From Azospirillum isscasi (GTDB lineage: Bacteria; Pseudomonadota; Alphaproteobacteria; Azospirillales; Azospirillaceae): DNA of 51,376 bases. The translations under genes were made by a program, and so were the position numbers. Numbering within the stretch: the stretch's first letter is position 1; the number at the start of each line of letters is the position of its first letter. Below the pieces are notes generated by a model. The model was not told where the DNA came from. It ran no database searches and was given only the letters and a program-made list of their open reading frames with translations. Where the stretch lies: assembly GCF_030849505.1 (NCBI RefSeq), contig NZ_JAUJFI010000020.1, forward strand, positions 1-51,376, in the 5' to 3' direction. Shown here piece after piece: positions 23,157 to 34,209 of the stretch.

Positions 23157-24503
23157 ATGCCGAACACGGATGAGAACAGGCTGGGCGGCCGGATCGCGCG
23201 GTATGCGCGGGTCGGGACCGCCGTGGGGGGCCTTGCGGCCCGTTTCGCCGGAGAACGGGTGCTGGGCATCCCCCTGGAGCGGGATCGCCACGCCGCCGAA
23301 CTGCGCGCCGCGCTGGGCGGGCTGAAGGGGCCGCTGATGAAGGTGGCGCAGCTTCTGTCCACCATCCCCGACGCGCTGCCGCGGGAGTATGTGCAGGAGC
23401 TGTCGCAGCTTCAGGCCGACGCGCCGTCCATGGGCTGGCCCTTCGTCAAGCGCCGCATGGCCAGCGAGCTTGGCCCCAACTGGCACAAGCGCTTCCGCCA
23501 TTTCGAGCAAACCGCCGCCGCCGCGGCCTCGCTGGGGCAGGTGCATCGCGCCGTGGGGCCGGACGGGCGGGATCTCGCCTGCAAGCTCCAGTACCCGGAC
23601 ATGGCCTCCGCCGTCGAGGCGGACCTGCGCCAGCTCGGCCTGATCTTCGCCATCTTCGAACGCACCGACAGCGCCATCTCCACCCGGCAGATCCAGGCGG
23701 AGATCGGCGCCCGCCTGCGCGAGGAGCTGGATTACGAGCGCGAGGCCAAGCACGCCCGCCTCTACCGCGCCATGCTGGCCGACACGCCCGGCGTCCATGT
23801 CCCGGCGGTGGTGCCGGACCTGTCCACCCGGCGCCTGCTGACGCTGGAATGGGTGGAGGGCCGCAAGATCCTCGACTTCGTGAAGGACCATCCGGACGCC
23901 CGCGACGCGCTGGCGATGAACATGTTCCGGGCCTGGTACGTGCCCTTCTACGGATACGGCGTCATCCACGGCGACCCGCATCTGGGGAACTACACGGTGC
24001 GGCCCGACCGCTCCATCAACCTGCTGGATTTCGGCTGCATCCGCGTCTTCCCGGCCCGCTTCGTGAAAGGCGTGATCGACCTCTACGACGCGCTTCAGAC
24101 CGGCGATCAGGACAAGGCGGTGGAGGCGTACCGCACCTGGGGCTTCGGCAACCCGTCCAAGGAGCTGGTGGACGTGCTGAACATCTGGGCGCGCTTCGTC
24201 TACGCCCCGATCATGGACGACCGCAGCCGCCGCATCGAGGAGACCAACGCCGGCCATTACGGGCGCGAGACCGCCGCCAAGGTCCATGCCGAGCTGCGCC
24301 GCGTCGGCGGGGTCGAGGTGCCGCGGGAGTTCGTCTTCATGGACCGCGCGGCCATCGGTCTGGGCTCCGTCTTCCTGCATCTCCAGGCCGAGGTGAACTG
24401 GTACCAACTGTTCCACGAGATGATCCGCGGCTTCGACGTGGACGCCCTGCACGCCCGCCAGACCGCCGCCCTGACTGCCCAGGGCCTCCCCCTGCCCGAA
24501 TGA
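23157..24503 (+). CDS. ABC1/ADCK (UbiB-like) atypical kinase
   Basis: A 448-residue protein of the ABC1/AarF family, linked in other organisms to ubiquinone synthesis or handling. The family KxGQ motif is present as KVAQ (K62-Q65), followed by the Ala-rich nucleotide loop AAAAASLGQVHRA (119-132), the invariant Lys in ACKLQYP (143), the catalytic-loop HGDPHLGN (271-278) and DFG at 291-293. It lacks the C-terminal membrane helices of E. coli UbiB and is nearer the soluble ADCK3/4 (COQ8) type. There is no clear ribosome site before the ATG. It sits 57 bases before queA, same strand; co-transcription is possible. Confidence 0.9.
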   Translation: MPNTDENRLGGRIARYARVGTAVGGLAARFAGERVLGIPLERDRHAAELRAALGGLKGPLMKVAQLLSTIPDALPREYVQELSQLQADAPSMGWPFVKRRMASELGPNWHKRFRHFEQTAAAAASLGQVHRAVGPDGRDLACKLQYPDMASAVEADLRQLGLIFAIFERTDSAISTRQIQAEIGARLREELDYEREAKHARLYRAMLADTPGVHVPAVVPDLSTRRLLTLEWVEGRKILDFVKDHPDARDALAMNMFRAWYVPFYGYGVIHGDPHLGNYTVRPDRSINLLDFGCIRVFPARFVKGVIDLYDALQTGDQDKAVEAYRTWGFGNPSKELVDVLNIWARFVYAPIMDDRSRRIEETNAGHYGRETAAKVHAELRRVGGVEVPREFVFMDRAAIGLGSVFLHLQAEVNWYQLFHEMIRGFDVDALHARQTAALTAQGLPLPE

Positions 24504-24560
24504 TCGCCGACTCGTAATGCTTCCCCCGTCCCACCGCTTTGGTCTATACGAGCGGCTCCC

Positions 24561-25580
24561 ATGAAGACCGCCGATTTCGACTTCGACCTTCCGCCGGACC
24601 GCATCGCCGAGCATCCGGCCAAGCCGCGCGACGCCGCCCGTCTGCTGGACGTGGCGGAGCGTCTGCATGACCGCAGCGTGCGCGACCTTCCCGCCCTGCT
24701 GGAGCCGGGCGACCTGATGGTCGTCAACGACACCCGCGTGATCCCCGCCCGGCTGGATGGCCGGCGCGGCGAGGTGCGGGTGGAGATCACGCTCCACAAG
24801 CGCGAGGGCGAACGGGAATGGGCGACCTTCGCCCGCCCCGGCAAGCGGCTGAAGCCCGGCGACGTGATCGCCATCGCCGAGGACCTCAATGCCGAAGTCG
24901 TCGCCAAGGACGGGATGGAGGTCCGCCTGCGCTTCTCCCAGGGCGGAGCGGCGCTGATGGAGGCGCTGCACCGCCATGGCCGGATGCCCCTGCCACCCTA
25001 CATCCGGCGCGCGGCGGACGAGCAGGACGCGGCGGACTACCAGACCGTCTTCGCCGCGCGCGAGGGTGCCGTGGCCGCCCCCACCGCCGGGCTGCATTTC
25101 ACGCCGGAGCTTCTGGCCGCGCTCGACGCCCGCGGCGTCCGCCGCGTTCCGGTGACGCTGCATGTCGGGGCCGGCACCTTCCTGCCGGTGAAGGTGGACG
25201 ATATCGCCGACCACCGCATGCACAGCGAATGGGGCGAGATCTCCGCGGAGACGGCGGAAGCCATCAACGCCACCCGCGCCGCGGGCGGGCGGATCGTGTC
25301 GGTCGGCACCACGGCGCTGCGCATCCTGGAGACGGCGGGGCTGGACGACCGCAGCATCCGCCCCTTCAGCGGCGACACCGACATCTTCATCACCCCCGGC
25401 TACCGCTTCAAGATCGTGGACCTTCTGGTGACCAACTTCCACCTGCCCCGCTCCACCCTGTTCATGCTGGTCTGCGCCTTTGCGGGCATGGAGCGGATGA
25501 AGGCGGCCTACGCGCACGCCATCGCCCAGGACTACCGTTTCTTCAGCTACGGCGACGCGTCGCTGCTCCGGAGGGTGTGA
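24561..25580 (+). CDS. queA: S-adenosylmethionine:tRNA ribosyltransferase-isomerase
   Basis: Transfers and isomerises the ribosyl group of S-adenosylmethionine onto preQ1 at position 34 of GUN-type tRNAs, giving epoxyqueuosine. 339 residues, normal length. Typical blocks are the start [75 protein letters not shown] and [17 protein letters not shown]. Its TGA shares one base with the tgt ATG (TGATG), so the two are translated together. First gene of the queuosine cluster. Confidence 0.97.
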   Translation: MKTADFDFDLPPDRIAEHPAKPRDAARLLDVAERLHDRSVRDLPALLEPGDLMVVNDTRVIPARLDGRRGEVRVEITLHKREGEREWATFARPGKRLKPGDVIAIAEDLNAEVVAKDGMEVRLRFSQGGAALMEALHRHGRMPLPPYIRRAADEQDAADYQTVFAAREGAVAAPTAGLHFTPELLAALDARGVRRVPVTLHVGAGTFLPVKVDDIADHRMHSEWGEISAETAEAINATRAAGGRIVSVGTTALRILETAGLDDRSIRPFSGDTDIFITPGYRFKIVDLLVTNFHLPRSTLFMLVCAFAGMERMKAAYAHAIAQDYRFFSYGDASLLRRV

Positions 25581-26782
25581 TGACCGGGATCGGGTTCGAG
25601 CTTCTGAAGACCGACGGGCGCGCCCGGCGCGGGCGGGTTTCCACCGCGCACGGCGTCATCAACACGCCGGCCTTCATGCCCGTCGGCACCGCCGCCACCG
25701 TCAAGGCGATGACCACCGACGCGGTGAAATCCACCGGCGCGGAAATCCTGCTGGGCAACACCTACCACCTGATGCTGCGCCCCACGGCGGAGCGGGTCGG
25801 GCAGTTGGGCGGCCTGCACCGCTTCATGAACTGGGACAAGCCGATCCTGACGGACAGCGGCGGCTTCCAGGTGATGTCCCTGTCGGACCTGCGCACCATG
25901 ACCGAGGAAGGGGTGACCTTCAAATCCCACCTCGACGGCAGCAAGCACCACCTGACGCCGGAGCGCTCCATCCAGATCCAGCATCTGCTGGACAGCAACA
26001 TCACCATGTGCCTGGACGAGTGCACCCCCTTCCCGGCGACGGAGGCCCAGGCGGCTTCGTCCATGCGCCTGTCGATGCGCTGGGCGAAGCGCAGCAAGGA
26101 CGCCTTCGTGGAGCGGCCCGGCTACGGCCTGTTCGGCATCGTGCAGGGCGGCGTCTATCAGGACCTGCGGGCGGAGAGCGTGGCGGCGCTGTCCGACATC
26201 GGCTTCGACGGCTACGCCATCGGCGGGCTGGCGGTCGGCGAGGGCCAGGAGACGATGTTCACCGTGCTCGACTTCACCGAGCCGCTGATGGTCAAGGACC
26301 GCCCGCGTTACCTGATGGGCGTGGGTCGCCCCAGCGACCTGATCGGGGCGGTGCGGCGCGGCGTGGACATGTTCGACTGCGTGATGCCCACCCGCTCGGG
26401 CCGCACCGGACAGGCTTTCGTGCGGCGCGGCACCATCAACATCCGCAACGCCCGCCACGCCCATGACGAGCGTCCGCTCGACGAGGAGTGCGGTTGCCCC
26501 GCTTGCCGGAACCACAGCCGGGCCTATCTGCATCACCTGTTCAAGGCGGGCGAGATGCTGGGGCCGATGCTGCTGACCTGGCACAACCTGCATTACTACC
26601 AGGACCTGATGGCCGAGCTTCGGCAGGCCATCGAGGACGGCCGGTTCGAGGAGGTCGCGAGCGCGCTGGAGGCCCGCCTGAACGAAGGCGACGTCCCGGC
26701 CACCGAAGACCCGCTGGCCTCCCTGAAGGCGAAGCCGGCCAAGCCGGCGAAGCCCGCGAAGAAGGAATCCGCGGATGTCTGA
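25580..26782 (+). CDS. tgt: tRNA-guanine transglycosylase
   Basis: Exchanges guanine-34 of tRNAs for Asp, Asn, His and Tyr with preQ1. 400 residues. The general base is D92 in [13 protein letters not shown]; the nucleophile is D266 in [18 protein letters not shown]; zinc is held by the Cys of ECGCPACR and the His of YLHHL. The C-terminal 25 residues form a Lys/Pro/Ala tail ([12 protein letters not shown]) beyond the catalytic fold. The start overlaps the queA stop by one base, and the last eight bases overlap queF. GGAGGG before the ATG is the ribosome site. Confidence 0.97.
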   Translation: MTGIGFELLKTDGRARRGRVSTAHGVINTPAFMPVGTAATVKAMTTDAVKSTGAEILLGNTYHLMLRPTAERVGQLGGLHRFMNWDKPILTDSGGFQVMSLSDLRTMTEEGVTFKSHLDGSKHHLTPERSIQIQHLLDSNITMCLDECTPFPATEAQAASSMRLSMRWAKRSKDAFVERPGYGLFGIVQGGVYQDLRAESVAALSDIGFDGYAIGGLAVGEGQETMFTVLDFTEPLMVKDRPRYLMGVGRPSDLIGAVRRGVDMFDCVMPTRSGRTGQAFVRRGTINIRNARHAHDERPLDEECGCPACRNHSRAYLHHLFKAGEMLGPMLLTWHNLHYYQDLMAELRQAIEDGRFEEVASALEARLNEGDVPATEDPLASLKAKPAKPAKPAKKESADV

Positions 26783-27239
26783 GAATATTTACGCCGGCCT
26801 GACGCAGCTCGGCGGCGCCACCGTCCAGCCGAAGACGCCGGAAGAGGCGATGCTGGAGCGCGTGCCGAACCCGAACCCCGGCGAGAGCTATGTCGTGCGC
26901 TTCACCGCGCCGGAATTCACCTCGCTCTGCCCGATCACCGGCCAGCCGGACTTCGCGCATCTGGTCATCGACTATGTGCCGGGCGACTGGCTGGTCGAAT
27001 CCAAGTCGCTGAAGCTGTTCCTGACCAGCTTCCGCAACCACGGCGCCTTCCACGAGGCCTGCACCGTCGGCATCGGCAAGCGTCTGGTGGAGGAACTGAA
27101 GCCGGTGTGGCTGCGCATCGGCGGTTACTGGTACCCGCGCGGCGGCATCCCCATCGACGTGTTCTACGCCACCGGCGAACCGCCGAAGGGCGTGTGGATT
27201 CCGCCGCAGGAGGTCCAGCCCTACCGTGGCCGCGGTTGA
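26775..27239 (+). CDS. queF: NADPH-dependent preQ0 reductase (7-cyano-7-deazaguanine reductase)
   Basis: Reduces preQ0 to preQ1, the base used by Tgt. At 154 residues it is the short, single-domain (YkvM-type) QueF of the tunneling fold. C52 in [12 protein letters not shown] forms the covalent thioimide with substrate, D59 is the proton donor, and [20 protein letters not shown] is the QueF signature. The ATG lies inside the 3' end of tgt (eight-base overlap, different frame), so it belongs to the same operon. Confidence 0.97.
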   Translation: MSENIYAGLTQLGGATVQPKTPEEAMLERVPNPNPGESYVVRFTAPEFTSLCPITGQPDFAHLVIDYVPGDWLVESKSLKLFLTSFRNHGAFHEACTVGIGKRLVEELKPVWLRIGGYWYPRGGIPIDVFYATGEPPKGVWIPPQEVQPYRGRG

Positions 27240-27264
27240 TGCGGGAACAGAACCTTTGAAAATC

Positions 27265-27287
27265 CCCTCTCCCCCCTGGGGAGAGGG
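27265..27287. repeat. CCCTCTCCC-type palindrome after queF
   Basis: CCCTCTCCCC (27265-27274), loop CCT, GGGGAGAGGG (27278-27287). It is one copy of the dispersed family and may act as a weak terminator between queF and queG; no T-run follows. Confidence 0.7.
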
Positions 27288-27309
27288 TTAGGCGGTTCAA
27301 CGCACCACC

Positions 27310-28371
27310 ATGTCCGACCCGGCCACCTCCATCCGTGAAGCCATCCGTGACCGCGCCCTGTCGCTCGGCTTCGACGCGGTGGGCTTCGCGCGGGCGGAGC
27401 TGAGCGGGGAGGCCAAGGCGCGGCTGGCCGAGTTCCTGCGCCAGGGCCGGCACGGCGACATGGGCTGGATGGCCGACCGGGCCGACCAGCGCGCCCATCC
27501 CCAAGCCTTGTGGCCGGAGGCGCGGACTGTCATCGCGCTCGGCACCAGCTACGCCCCGGCGGAGGACCCGCGCGCCCTGCTGGCCCATCCCGACCGCGGC
27601 ATCGTGTCGGTCTATGCGAGGAACCGCGACTACCACGACCTCGTCAAGGGCCGTCTGAAGACGTTGGGCCAGTGGATCGCCCACCGCTTCAAGGCGGAGC
27701 TGAAGGTCTTCATCGACACCGCCCCGGTGATGGAGAAACCGCTGGCCGGGAAGGCCGGGCTGGGCTGGCAGGGCAAGCACACCAACCTCGTGTCCCGCAC
27801 ACACGGCTCCTGGCTGTTCCTGGGGGAGGTCTACACGACGCTGGAGCTTCCGCCGGACCCGCCGGGGGTGGACCGCTGCGGCCAGTGCCGGCGCTGCCTG
27901 GACGCCTGCCCAACCGCCGCCTTTCCCGCCCCCAACCAGTTGGACGCGCGGCGCTGCATCTCCTACCTGACCATCGAGCACAAGGGGCCGATCCCGGAGG
28001 ATCTGCGCCCGCTGATGGGCAACCGCATCTACGGCTGCGACGACTGTCTGGCCGTCTGCCCCTGGAACAAGTTCGCAAAGCGCTCCCGCGAGGCGGCCTT
28101 CCTGCCGCGGGCGGAGCTGACGGCGCCGCGGCTGGCCGATCTGGCGCAGTTGGACGATGCGGGCTTCCGGCAGGTCTTCAGCGGTTCGCCCATCAAGCGG
28201 ATCGGGCGCGACCGCTTCGTGCGCAACGTTCTGGTGGCGCTGGGCAACAGCGGCGACGCCCGCCACGCGGCGGTGGCCGAACGCCTGCTGAACGACCCGA
28301 GCGAGGTGGTGCGCGACGCGGCGGGCTGGGCGCTGGCGCGGCTCAGTGCCCCTTCGAGTTCTTCAGGCTGA
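27310..28371 (+). CDS. queG: Epoxyqueuosine reductase
   Basis: Reduces epoxyqueuosine in tRNA to queuosine using cobalamin and two [4Fe-4S] clusters; last step of the pathway. 353 residues. D136 in [10 protein letters not shown] is the conserved acid; cluster cysteines are C190, C193, C196, C200 ([12 protein letters not shown]) and C243, C246, C250 (CDDCLAVCP) with C216. A HEAT-like C-terminal helix pair ([22 protein letters not shown]) binds tRNA. It follows queF by 70 bases across a palindrome. No clear ribosome site is seen. Its last 29 bases overlap the convergent membrane-protein gene. Confidence 0.96.
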   Translation: MSDPATSIREAIRDRALSLGFDAVGFARAELSGEAKARLAEFLRQGRHGDMGWMADRADQRAHPQALWPEARTVIALGTSYAPAEDPRALLAHPDRGIVSVYARNRDYHDLVKGRLKTLGQWIAHRFKAELKVFIDTAPVMEKPLAGKAGLGWQGKHTNLVSRTHGSWLFLGEVYTTLELPPDPPGVDRCGQCRRCLDACPTAAFPAPNQLDARRCISYLTIEHKGPIPEDLRPLMGNRIYGCDDCLAVCPWNKFAKRSREAAFLPRAELTAPRLADLAQLDDAGFRQVFSGSPIKRIGRDRFVRNVLVALGNSGDARHAAVAERLLNDPSEVVRDAAGWALARLSAPSSSSG

Positions 28372-29305
28372 ACCAGAGCAGACCGCCGGGCAGCGACGAC
28401 AGGGTGACCGACAGGCCGATCATCAGCGACAGGGCCAGCGCGTCCGTCGCCCCCAGCCCGTAGAGCGCGAAGCCGGCGACGAAGGCCCCCTCGCGCACGC
28501 CCCAGCCGTTCAGCGAGATGGGCAGCGCCGCCGCGAAGATCGTCATCGGCACGACGGCCAGCGCGTCCAGGACCCGCACGGGAATATCCAGCGCCTGGGC
28601 GTAGGCGATCACCGCGAAGACCGTACAAAAATGCACCGCCGCGCTGTGCAGCAGACCGGCCAGCGCCGCCCGGCTGAGCAGCGCCCCGCGCAGACGGGCC
28701 ACCTGCGCCTGCACCGCGCGGACCGGCGGGCGCCGCAAGAAGCCCGGCAACGGAATGCGGTCCGCCTGGAGTCCCATCACCATGCCGAGGGCGAGCAGCG
28801 CCACGGCCCCCGGCCCGGCCCAGGCGACGGCGGGCGGCGCGGTGGCGACCAGATGCGGCAGGCCGAGGAACAGGAGCGCCACGCAGCCGATCAGCGCCAG
28901 CAGCCGGTCCAGCACCAGGGCCAGCAGGACGGCGGCGGACGACGCTCCGCCCCGGTAGGTCAGCCAGCCGCGCACCATGTCGCCGCCCAGCGCCCCCGGC
29001 AGAACCTGCCCGAAGAACAGGCCGATGAACATCAACCGCATCGCCAGCCCGTGCGGGACCCGTTCGCCGGCGGCGCGCAGGGCGTCGCGCCAGCGCTCCC
29101 CGGCGCAGACCACGGCGAGCAGCTTCGCCGTGAAGCCGGCGGCCAGCCAGAGGGGGTCGGCCCCGGCGACGCGCGCCAGCAACGCCGTCCAGTCCGCCTT
29201 GGCCCCCAGCACGCCCAGAACCACCAGCGTGACCGCCAGCTTCGCGAGCAGCATCAGACGTCCGCCCGGTTTACCAGCGGGCAGGGTCGGCGCATCGATG
29301 GGCAT
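28343..29305 (-). CDS. Integral membrane protein, UPF0104 / lysylphosphatidylglycerol-synthase TM-like
   Basis: A 320-residue polytopic membrane protein of the UPF0104/AglD-like family. Visible hydrophobic spans include [60 protein letters not shown] and the C-terminal [19 protein letters not shown]. The motif [16 protein letters not shown] near the third helix and NGWGVREG late in the protein are family signatures. Members help move or build lipid-linked glycans. The ATG at 29305 is used; a TTG at 29338 is an alternative, with AGGAG too close. It is convergent with queG and downstream of the GT9 gene on the same strand. Confidence 0.85.
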   Translation of the reverse strand: MPIDAPTLPAGKPGGRLMLLAKLAVTLVVLGVLGAKADWTALLARVAGADPLWLAAGFTAKLLAVVCAGERWRDALRAAGERVPHGLAMRLMFIGLFFGQVLPGALGGDMVRGWLTYRGGASSAAVLLALVLDRLLALIGCVALLFLGLPHLVATAPPAVAWAGPGAVALLALGMVMGLQADRIPLPGFLRRPPVRAVQAQVARLRGALLSRAALAGLLHSAAVHFCTVFAVIAYAQALDIPVRVLDALAVVPMTIFAAALPISLNGWGVREGAFVAGFALYGLGATDALALSLMIGLSVTLSSLPGGLLWFSLKNSKGH

Positions 29306-29365
29306 GGCGCTGGCGTCCGGACGGCTCAAAACCTGCAAAGCTCCTGTGAAATGGCGCCCGGCACT

Positions 29366-30307
29366 TTACCGGTTCGGCGGAAGAGCGTCCATCGCCGCCA
29401 GCACGCCCGCCACATCCATGTCCGCGAAGGCGGGGCGGTGATGGATCACCATGCGCGGCCCGTTGGCGTGGATGGGGACGGAGGCGTCGCAGAAGACCCC
29501 CAGCGTCGGGCAGCCGACGGCCGACACCAGATGGGTCGGGCCGGTGTCGTTGCCGACCGCCGCCCAGGCCCGGCGGGCCAGCCCGGCGATTTCCGGCACG
29601 CTGGTTTGGCTGGTCAGGTCCACCGCCTGCGGACAAGCGGCGGAAATGGCCTTGGCGAGGTCCGTCTCGATGGCCGTGCCCAGCACCACCGGCGTGATCC
29701 CGCGCGCCGCCAGAGCCCGCGCCAGTTCGCCATAACGCTCCACCGGCCAGCGCTTGTCGGGCCGTCCGGGGGAGGAGCCGGGGATCAGCAGCGCGTAGGG
29801 CGCCGCGATGCCGAAGCCGCCGGTGTCGGCGTCCAGCCAGGACAGATCCGGCACCGCGTCCGGCACGATGCCGAAGGGCGCCAATTGCCGGGTGTAGCGT
29901 TCGATCACCGGCACCTTGCGGCGGCCCGGATAGCGGTCGCGGTGCGAGGCGCCCCAGGCCGTTCCCGACCATTCCGGCCAGGGGCCGGGGGCGAAAAGCC
30001 ACCAGTAGCGGTCGGTGCGCCGCTGTGCCTGGAGGTCGTAGACCCGGTCGAAACGCCCGGCGCGCAGCAGCCGGCGGATGCGCAGATACGCCCCCGGGGA
30101 GCGCTCCCGCGGGTCTTCCAGCACCTCGTCGAACAGGCCGCTGAGGCGGGCGAGCAGGGCCAGGGACGGCAGGGTCAGCAGCGCCAGATGGTCGCCGCCG
30201 TGGTGCCGCCGGATGGCCGAAAAGGCGGTCTGGGCCAGGAAAAAGTCGCCGAAGGCCCCCAGCTTGACGACCAGGACACGGCGGCGTTCGGTGCGTCCCG
30301 CCGTCAT
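29366..30307 (-). CDS. Glycosyltransferase family 9 (heptosyltransferase-like)
   Basis: A 313-residue GT-B glycosyltransferase of the LPS heptosyltransferase family. The N-terminus VLVVKLGAFGDFFLAQTAF is the standard acceptor-domain start; LIPGSSPGRPDKRWPVERYGELA and VGNDTGPTHLVSAVGCPTLGVF in the C-terminal half are the nucleotide-sugar binding motifs. It would add a sugar (heptose or similar) to the lipopolysaccharide core at the inner face of the membrane. Its ATG overlaps the stop of the ligase-like gene by four bases (ATGA). Confidence 0.92.
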   Translation of the reverse strand: MTAGRTERRRVLVVKLGAFGDFFLAQTAFSAIRRHHGGDHLALLTLPSLALLARLSGLFDEVLEDPRERSPGAYLRIRRLLRAGRFDRVYDLQAQRRTDRYWWLFAPGPWPEWSGTAWGASHRDRYPGRRKVPVIERYTRQLAPFGIVPDAVPDLSWLDADTGGFGIAAPYALLIPGSSPGRPDKRWPVERYGELARALAARGITPVVLGTAIETDLAKAISAACPQAVDLTSQTSVPEIAGLARRAWAAVGNDTGPTHLVSAVGCPTLGVFCDASVPIHANGPRMVIHHRPAFADMDVAGVLAAMDALPPNR

Positions 30308-31539
30308 TCGCCCCCCGCCGGGGTGCGGGCGGCCAGCCGGAGCATCAGCCCGGCGGCCAGCATGCCGCCCATCCACCACGCCTGCCAGATGCCGTAGGCC
30401 GTGCTCGCCATCGCCAGCGCGGCGGCGAAGAGGGCAAGCGCGAAGGGTTGCAGCCGCCGCTCCATCCGCCCCGTGCCGAACAGCAGAAGCAGCGCCGCGG
30501 CCAGAGCCAGCGCGGCGCCCAAGGCGCCAAGCTCCAGCCAGATCTGCAGGAAGGCGTTGTGGGGGTGCAGCGGCAGAAGGCTGTCGGTCAGAGTGCCAAA
30601 GCGCGACACCGCCCCCTCCGGCTCCAGAGCGCGGGAGGCGTCGATGCCCTGCCCGAGGATAGGCGTCTCAAGCGCGCGGTCGGCGGCCATGCCCCAGATC
30701 TCCACCCGGTGCCGGGCGGACCGGAACAGCCAATCGGCCCCGTCCAGATTCAGCACACGGTCGAACAGCAGCACCAGCGGCAGCACAAAGGTGAAGGCCA
30801 CCCCCAGAACCGCCGCCAGCACGCCGCGGACCAGCCGCGGCGACCAGACGGCCAGCGCGAAGGCCACTCCGCCCGCGGCAATCCCCAGCATGGCCGACCG
30901 GCTGGTCAGCAGCAGGCAGGCCCCGGCGAAGATCAGCGGCAGCGTCACCGCCGCCCCGCGCCGCCCCGCCCGGTCGAGCGCCATCGCCGCCGGCCAGACC
31001 AGCAGGCAGAGCAGCACCGCGGTCCGCTTGGGCACGTTGGTTTCGGCGATCCCGACGTCGGCGGGCACATGGTTCCACCAGCGGTGCAGCGGGAAATCCA
31101 GTGCGGCTTCCACCGCGAACAGCAGAACCCCCGCGAACACGCCGAGAAGGAACAGCCCGGTCAGCCGACGCGCCTCCACCCCCGGCAGGGAGGACAGCCA
31201 CGCCCCGCCGGCCAGCGCGCCGAGGCCGATGTAGCCGATCTCCACCACCGTCAGGCCGGCGCGCGGCGACGGGCTCCACAGGATGGACAGGGAGGCCAGC
31301 ACCAGGAAGGCCAGGACCACCGCCGTGCCGGGCATCGCCCGTTGCAGCCGCCCCAGGGCGCCGCGGCGGGCCAGACCGGCCAGAGCGATCAGCGCGATCA
31401 GGATGGCCCAGACCGGCAGCCCGCGCGGCGCCATGGCCGCGAGCGGGCCGAGCGCCGCCGCCGCCGCGCCGGCCAGACCCGCCAGAATCGCGTCGGGAAC
31501 CCCCCGTGAGGAGTCGCGCTGTGACAAGGGGAAAGCCAT
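30304..31539 (-). CDS. O-antigen ligase/polymerase-like membrane protein (Wzy_C family)
   Basis: A 411-residue protein with about ten to twelve hydrophobic spans. The family loop is seen in HPHNAFLQIWLELGALGA, and a large periplasmic loop with FRSARHRVEIWGMAADRALETPILGQG precedes it, as in WaaL/Wzy proteins. It would join or polymerise lipid-linked O-units in the periplasm; ligase and polymerase cannot be told apart by eye. The ATG at 31539 gives MAFPLSQRD; the longer frame upstream is less likely. First gene of a three-gene glycan module reading leftward. Confidence 0.88.
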   Translation of the reverse strand: MAFPLSQRDSSRGVPDAILAGLAGAAAAALGPLAAMAPRGLPVWAILIALIALAGLARRGALGRLQRAMPGTAVVLAFLVLASLSILWSPSPRAGLTVVEIGYIGLGALAGGAWLSSLPGVEARRLTGLFLLGVFAGVLLFAVEAALDFPLHRWWNHVPADVGIAETNVPKRTAVLLCLLVWPAAMALDRAGRRGAAVTLPLIFAGACLLLTSRSAMLGIAAGGVAFALAVWSPRLVRGVLAAVLGVAFTFVLPLVLLFDRVLNLDGADWLFRSARHRVEIWGMAADRALETPILGQGIDASRALEPEGAVSRFGTLTDSLLPLHPHNAFLQIWLELGALGAALALAAALLLLFGTGRMERRLQPFALALFAAALAMASTAYGIWQAWWMGGMLAAGLMLRLAARTPAGGE

Positions 31540-31685
31540 GGAATCTCGCGTCCGTGAGGCACGGCGCGGCTTAACAGATGCCCCGTGCGAAAGCAACGGG
31601 GACGGGCCGGGGGATTTTTCGGCCCCCCGGCCCGCGGAACCCCGACAGGATTGAAAGCCCCGGAAAGCGGCCCCCGGAAGGCCGC

Positions 31686-34088
31686 TCAGGCGGTCCGCAC
31701 CTTGTTCAGGAAGCCCTGCACCTCCGACCGCAGATGCTCGGCCTGCCGGGCCAGCGTCCGGCTGGCGCTCAGCACGGCGTCGGCGGCGCCCCCGGTCTTG
31801 CTGGCGGCGTGCGTCACCTCGGCGATGTGGTGCATCACCTCCTGCGTGCCCTCGGCGGCCTGATTGACGTTCTGGGCGATCTCGCGGGTGGCGAGACCCT
31901 GCTGCTCCATGGCGCGGGCGATCTCGGTGACCGTGCTGCTGATGGTGCCGACCGCATCGGAGATGGTGCGGATGGCGCCCACCGCCCCGCCCGTCGCCGC
32001 CTGCATCTGCGCCACCTGGGTAGAAATCTCCTCGGTCGCCTTGGCGGTCTGGCCGGCGAGGTTCTTCACCTCCGTCGCCACCACGGCGAAGCCCTTGCCG
32101 GCTTCCCCGGCGCGGGCGGCTTCGATGGTCGCGTTCAGGGCCAGCAGGTTGGTCTGCTCGGCGATCTCGCCGATCAGGTCCACCACCTGCCCGATGCGCT
32201 GCGCCGCCTCGGCCAGCCCTTCGACGATGCCGTTGGTCTCGGTCGCCTTGGCCGCCGCCCCCACCGCCACCTGCGAGCTGCTGTTGAGCTGGCGGGAAAT
32301 CTCGGCGATCGAGGAGGACAGCTCCTCCGCCGCCGCCGCGACGGTCTGCACGTTGCTGGACGCCTGCTCCGACGCCGCGGCGACGGCGCTGGACTTGGCG
32401 GTGGTCAGGGCGGCGTCGGACGACATCTCCTGCGCGTCGCGGCCCAGATTGCCCGCGGATTCGGTCAGCGACAGGACGACGCCGGACACCGCCTGTTCGA
32501 AGCCGTTGGCGAACTCGTTCATGGTGCGGCGGCGGTCGGCGTCGATCTGCCGGCGCATCTCCTCCCGCTCGCCCTCCATGCGCTGCATCTCCAGGGCGTT
32601 GTCCTTGAAGACGCTCAGCGCGTCGGCCATGGCGCGCAGTTCGTCCTTGCGGTCGCTGCCGGGGATGTCCACCGTCAGGTCGCCTTCGGCCAGCCGGCCC
32701 ATGGCCTTGGTCATAGAGTGCATCGGGTGGGTGATGGCGCGGTCGATGATCCAGGCCATGATCATGCCCAGGGCCAGCGCGATGGCGGCACCGATGATGA
32801 TGATCAGCTCCGCCCCGCTGCGCCCGTTCTCGCGGTCGTCGCGCTGGATGGAGACGAGGCGGGCGACCTGCTCGCTGACGTCGCCCGCGGCCTTGGCCAT
32901 GGACTTCGAGGCGGCGCGCTGGTTGTCGCTGGCCGCGACCAGGGCGGCGAACTCCTTATCGAAGTCCTGGGCGGCTTCGGTGATGGCGGCGATCAGCGCC
33001 CGGCCTTCCGCATCGACCAGCACGGCGCTGGCCTGCTTGGCGAGCGACAGGGTCTGCGCCACCGCCGAGGCCACCGTCGTGCGGGCCCCCTCCCCGCCGA
33101 CCAGGATGAAGTCGCGCTGCCCCAGCATGGCGGACTGCGCGCCCTGGATCAGGCGCATGGCGATGCTGCGCAGCATGACGGCCTCGTTCACCTCGCTCTG
33201 GGCGAAGTTCGCGGCCTCCTGGAGCGCGCTGGAGACCATCGACTGGTTCTCCTGCATCTCGTGGGCAAGGTTCTGGATCTGGCGGGCGTTGCGGTCCAGC
33301 GCCTGGATGCGCGCGCCGCCCGGGTCCGCCGCGCCGTCCGAGCGGACCTGCTCGAAGGCGGTGCGGTAGGCGTTGACGGCGGTGACGATCCGCTGGGCCA
33401 GTTCCTCGTCGTTGGTGCCGACCAGATCCTTCTGGATGGTCTCCGCGTTCGCCAGCAGGGCCGCGATGGCCTCGCCGCCGGCCTGCACCGTGGTGGAGTT
33501 GCGGGTGTGCACGAAGTCCGCCTGAAGGCGCCGCGCCTCCAGCACCATCTCGATCAGCCGGTCGGCGCGGTCGGAGGTGTCGCGGCTCTGCCGCACGGCG
33601 TGCTCCGCGTCCTTCAGGCTGACCATGTTCTGGTCATAGCGGTCGGACTGCTGCCTGCCGATCCTCTCCGCGATCTCCCGCAGGGCCTGGGCACGGGTCT
33701 CCATGCTCTGCGTGCGGGCGCGGGCCTCCTTGTCCTGGGCGACGAAGTTGGCGAAGGCGCCGCGGTAGCCGGCGATGCCCGCCAGGATTTCGTCCACCAG
33801 CCGGATGCTGCCGGCGTCCTCCAGCGCGGACCGGGTGCCCTGCGCTTCCTCGCGCAGGCGGTCGAGCATGCCGGGTACATTGTCGGCGGCCTTGGAGTCG
33901 CGCTCGGTGACGAAGCGGGCTTCCTCGATCCGCACGGTTTTCAGCCGGGCGTCCAGTTCGGCGGTGTGGGCCGCCAGATCGACACGTCCGGCGTAGGTGC
34001 GCAGGCTGTTCCAACCAACGAACGCCACCGCAACCGTCATCAGAAGGACCGCTGCAAAACCGAGCGCAATCCGCGTTCCTATCGTCAT
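31686..34088 (-). CDS. Methyl-accepting chemotaxis protein with long helical sensor
   Basis: An 800-residue chemoreceptor. TM1 is residues 7-28; a periplasmic all-helical region (about 30-420), large enough for a helical bimodular (HBM) sensor, follows; TM2 is about 425-448; then HAMP ([12 protein letters not shown] near 470) and the cytoplasmic signalling hairpin. Its tip, [20 protein letters not shown], is near 635-680. Methylation-helix Ala/Glu/Gln patterns flank it. There is no C-terminal NWETF-like CheR tether; it ends [11 protein letters not shown] receptors elsewhere bind organic acids; the ligand here is unknown. GGGGGAG precedes the ATG at 34088. Confidence 0.94.
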   Translation of the reverse strand: MTIGTRIALGFAAVLLMTVAVAFVGWNSLRTYAGRVDLAAHTAELDARLKTVRIEEARFVTERDSKAADNVPGMLDRLREEAQGTRSALEDAGSIRLVDEILAGIAGYRGAFANFVAQDKEARARTQSMETRAQALREIAERIGRQQSDRYDQNMVSLKDAEHAVRQSRDTSDRADRLIEMVLEARRLQADFVHTRNSTTVQAGGEAIAALLANAETIQKDLVGTNDEELAQRIVTAVNAYRTAFEQVRSDGAADPGGARIQALDRNARQIQNLAHEMQENQSMVSSALQEAANFAQSEVNEAVMLRSIAMRLIQGAQSAMLGQRDFILVGGEGARTTVASAVAQTLSLAKQASAVLVDAEGRALIAAITEAAQDFDKEFAALVAASDNQRAASKSMAKAAGDVSEQVARLVSIQRDDRENGRSGAELIIIIGAAIALALGMIMAWIIDRAITHPMHSMTKAMGRLAEGDLTVDIPGSDRKDELRAMADALSVFKDNALEMQRMEGEREEMRRQIDADRRRTMNEFANGFEQAVSGVVLSLTESAGNLGRDAQEMSSDAALTTAKSSAVAAASEQASSNVQTVAAAAEELSSSIAEISRQLNSSSQVAVGAAAKATETNGIVEGLAEAAQRIGQVVDLIGEIAEQTNLLALNATIEAARAGEAGKGFAVVATEVKNLAGQTAKATEEISTQVAQMQAATGGAVGAIRTISDAVGTISSTVTEIARAMEQQGLATREIAQNVNQAAEGTQEVMHHIAEVTHAASKTGGAADAVLSASRTLARQAEHLRSEVQGFLNKVRTA

Positions 34089-34209
34089 GAAATCGGGCTC
34101 CCCCGCCTCATCCGGCCTTATGCGCTGGCCGTCGTCATGCTTTCGTCTCTAAGGGATACAACAGAAAGGGTTAATTTCTGGTTTGACGGAAGCGATTGGT
34201 AACACCGAT

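Noticed and set aside
31578..34202. 874-codon plus-strand frame opposite the chemoreceptor
   Set aside because: Low-complexity translation, no ribosome site or domain; the minus strand is a complete chemoreceptor.
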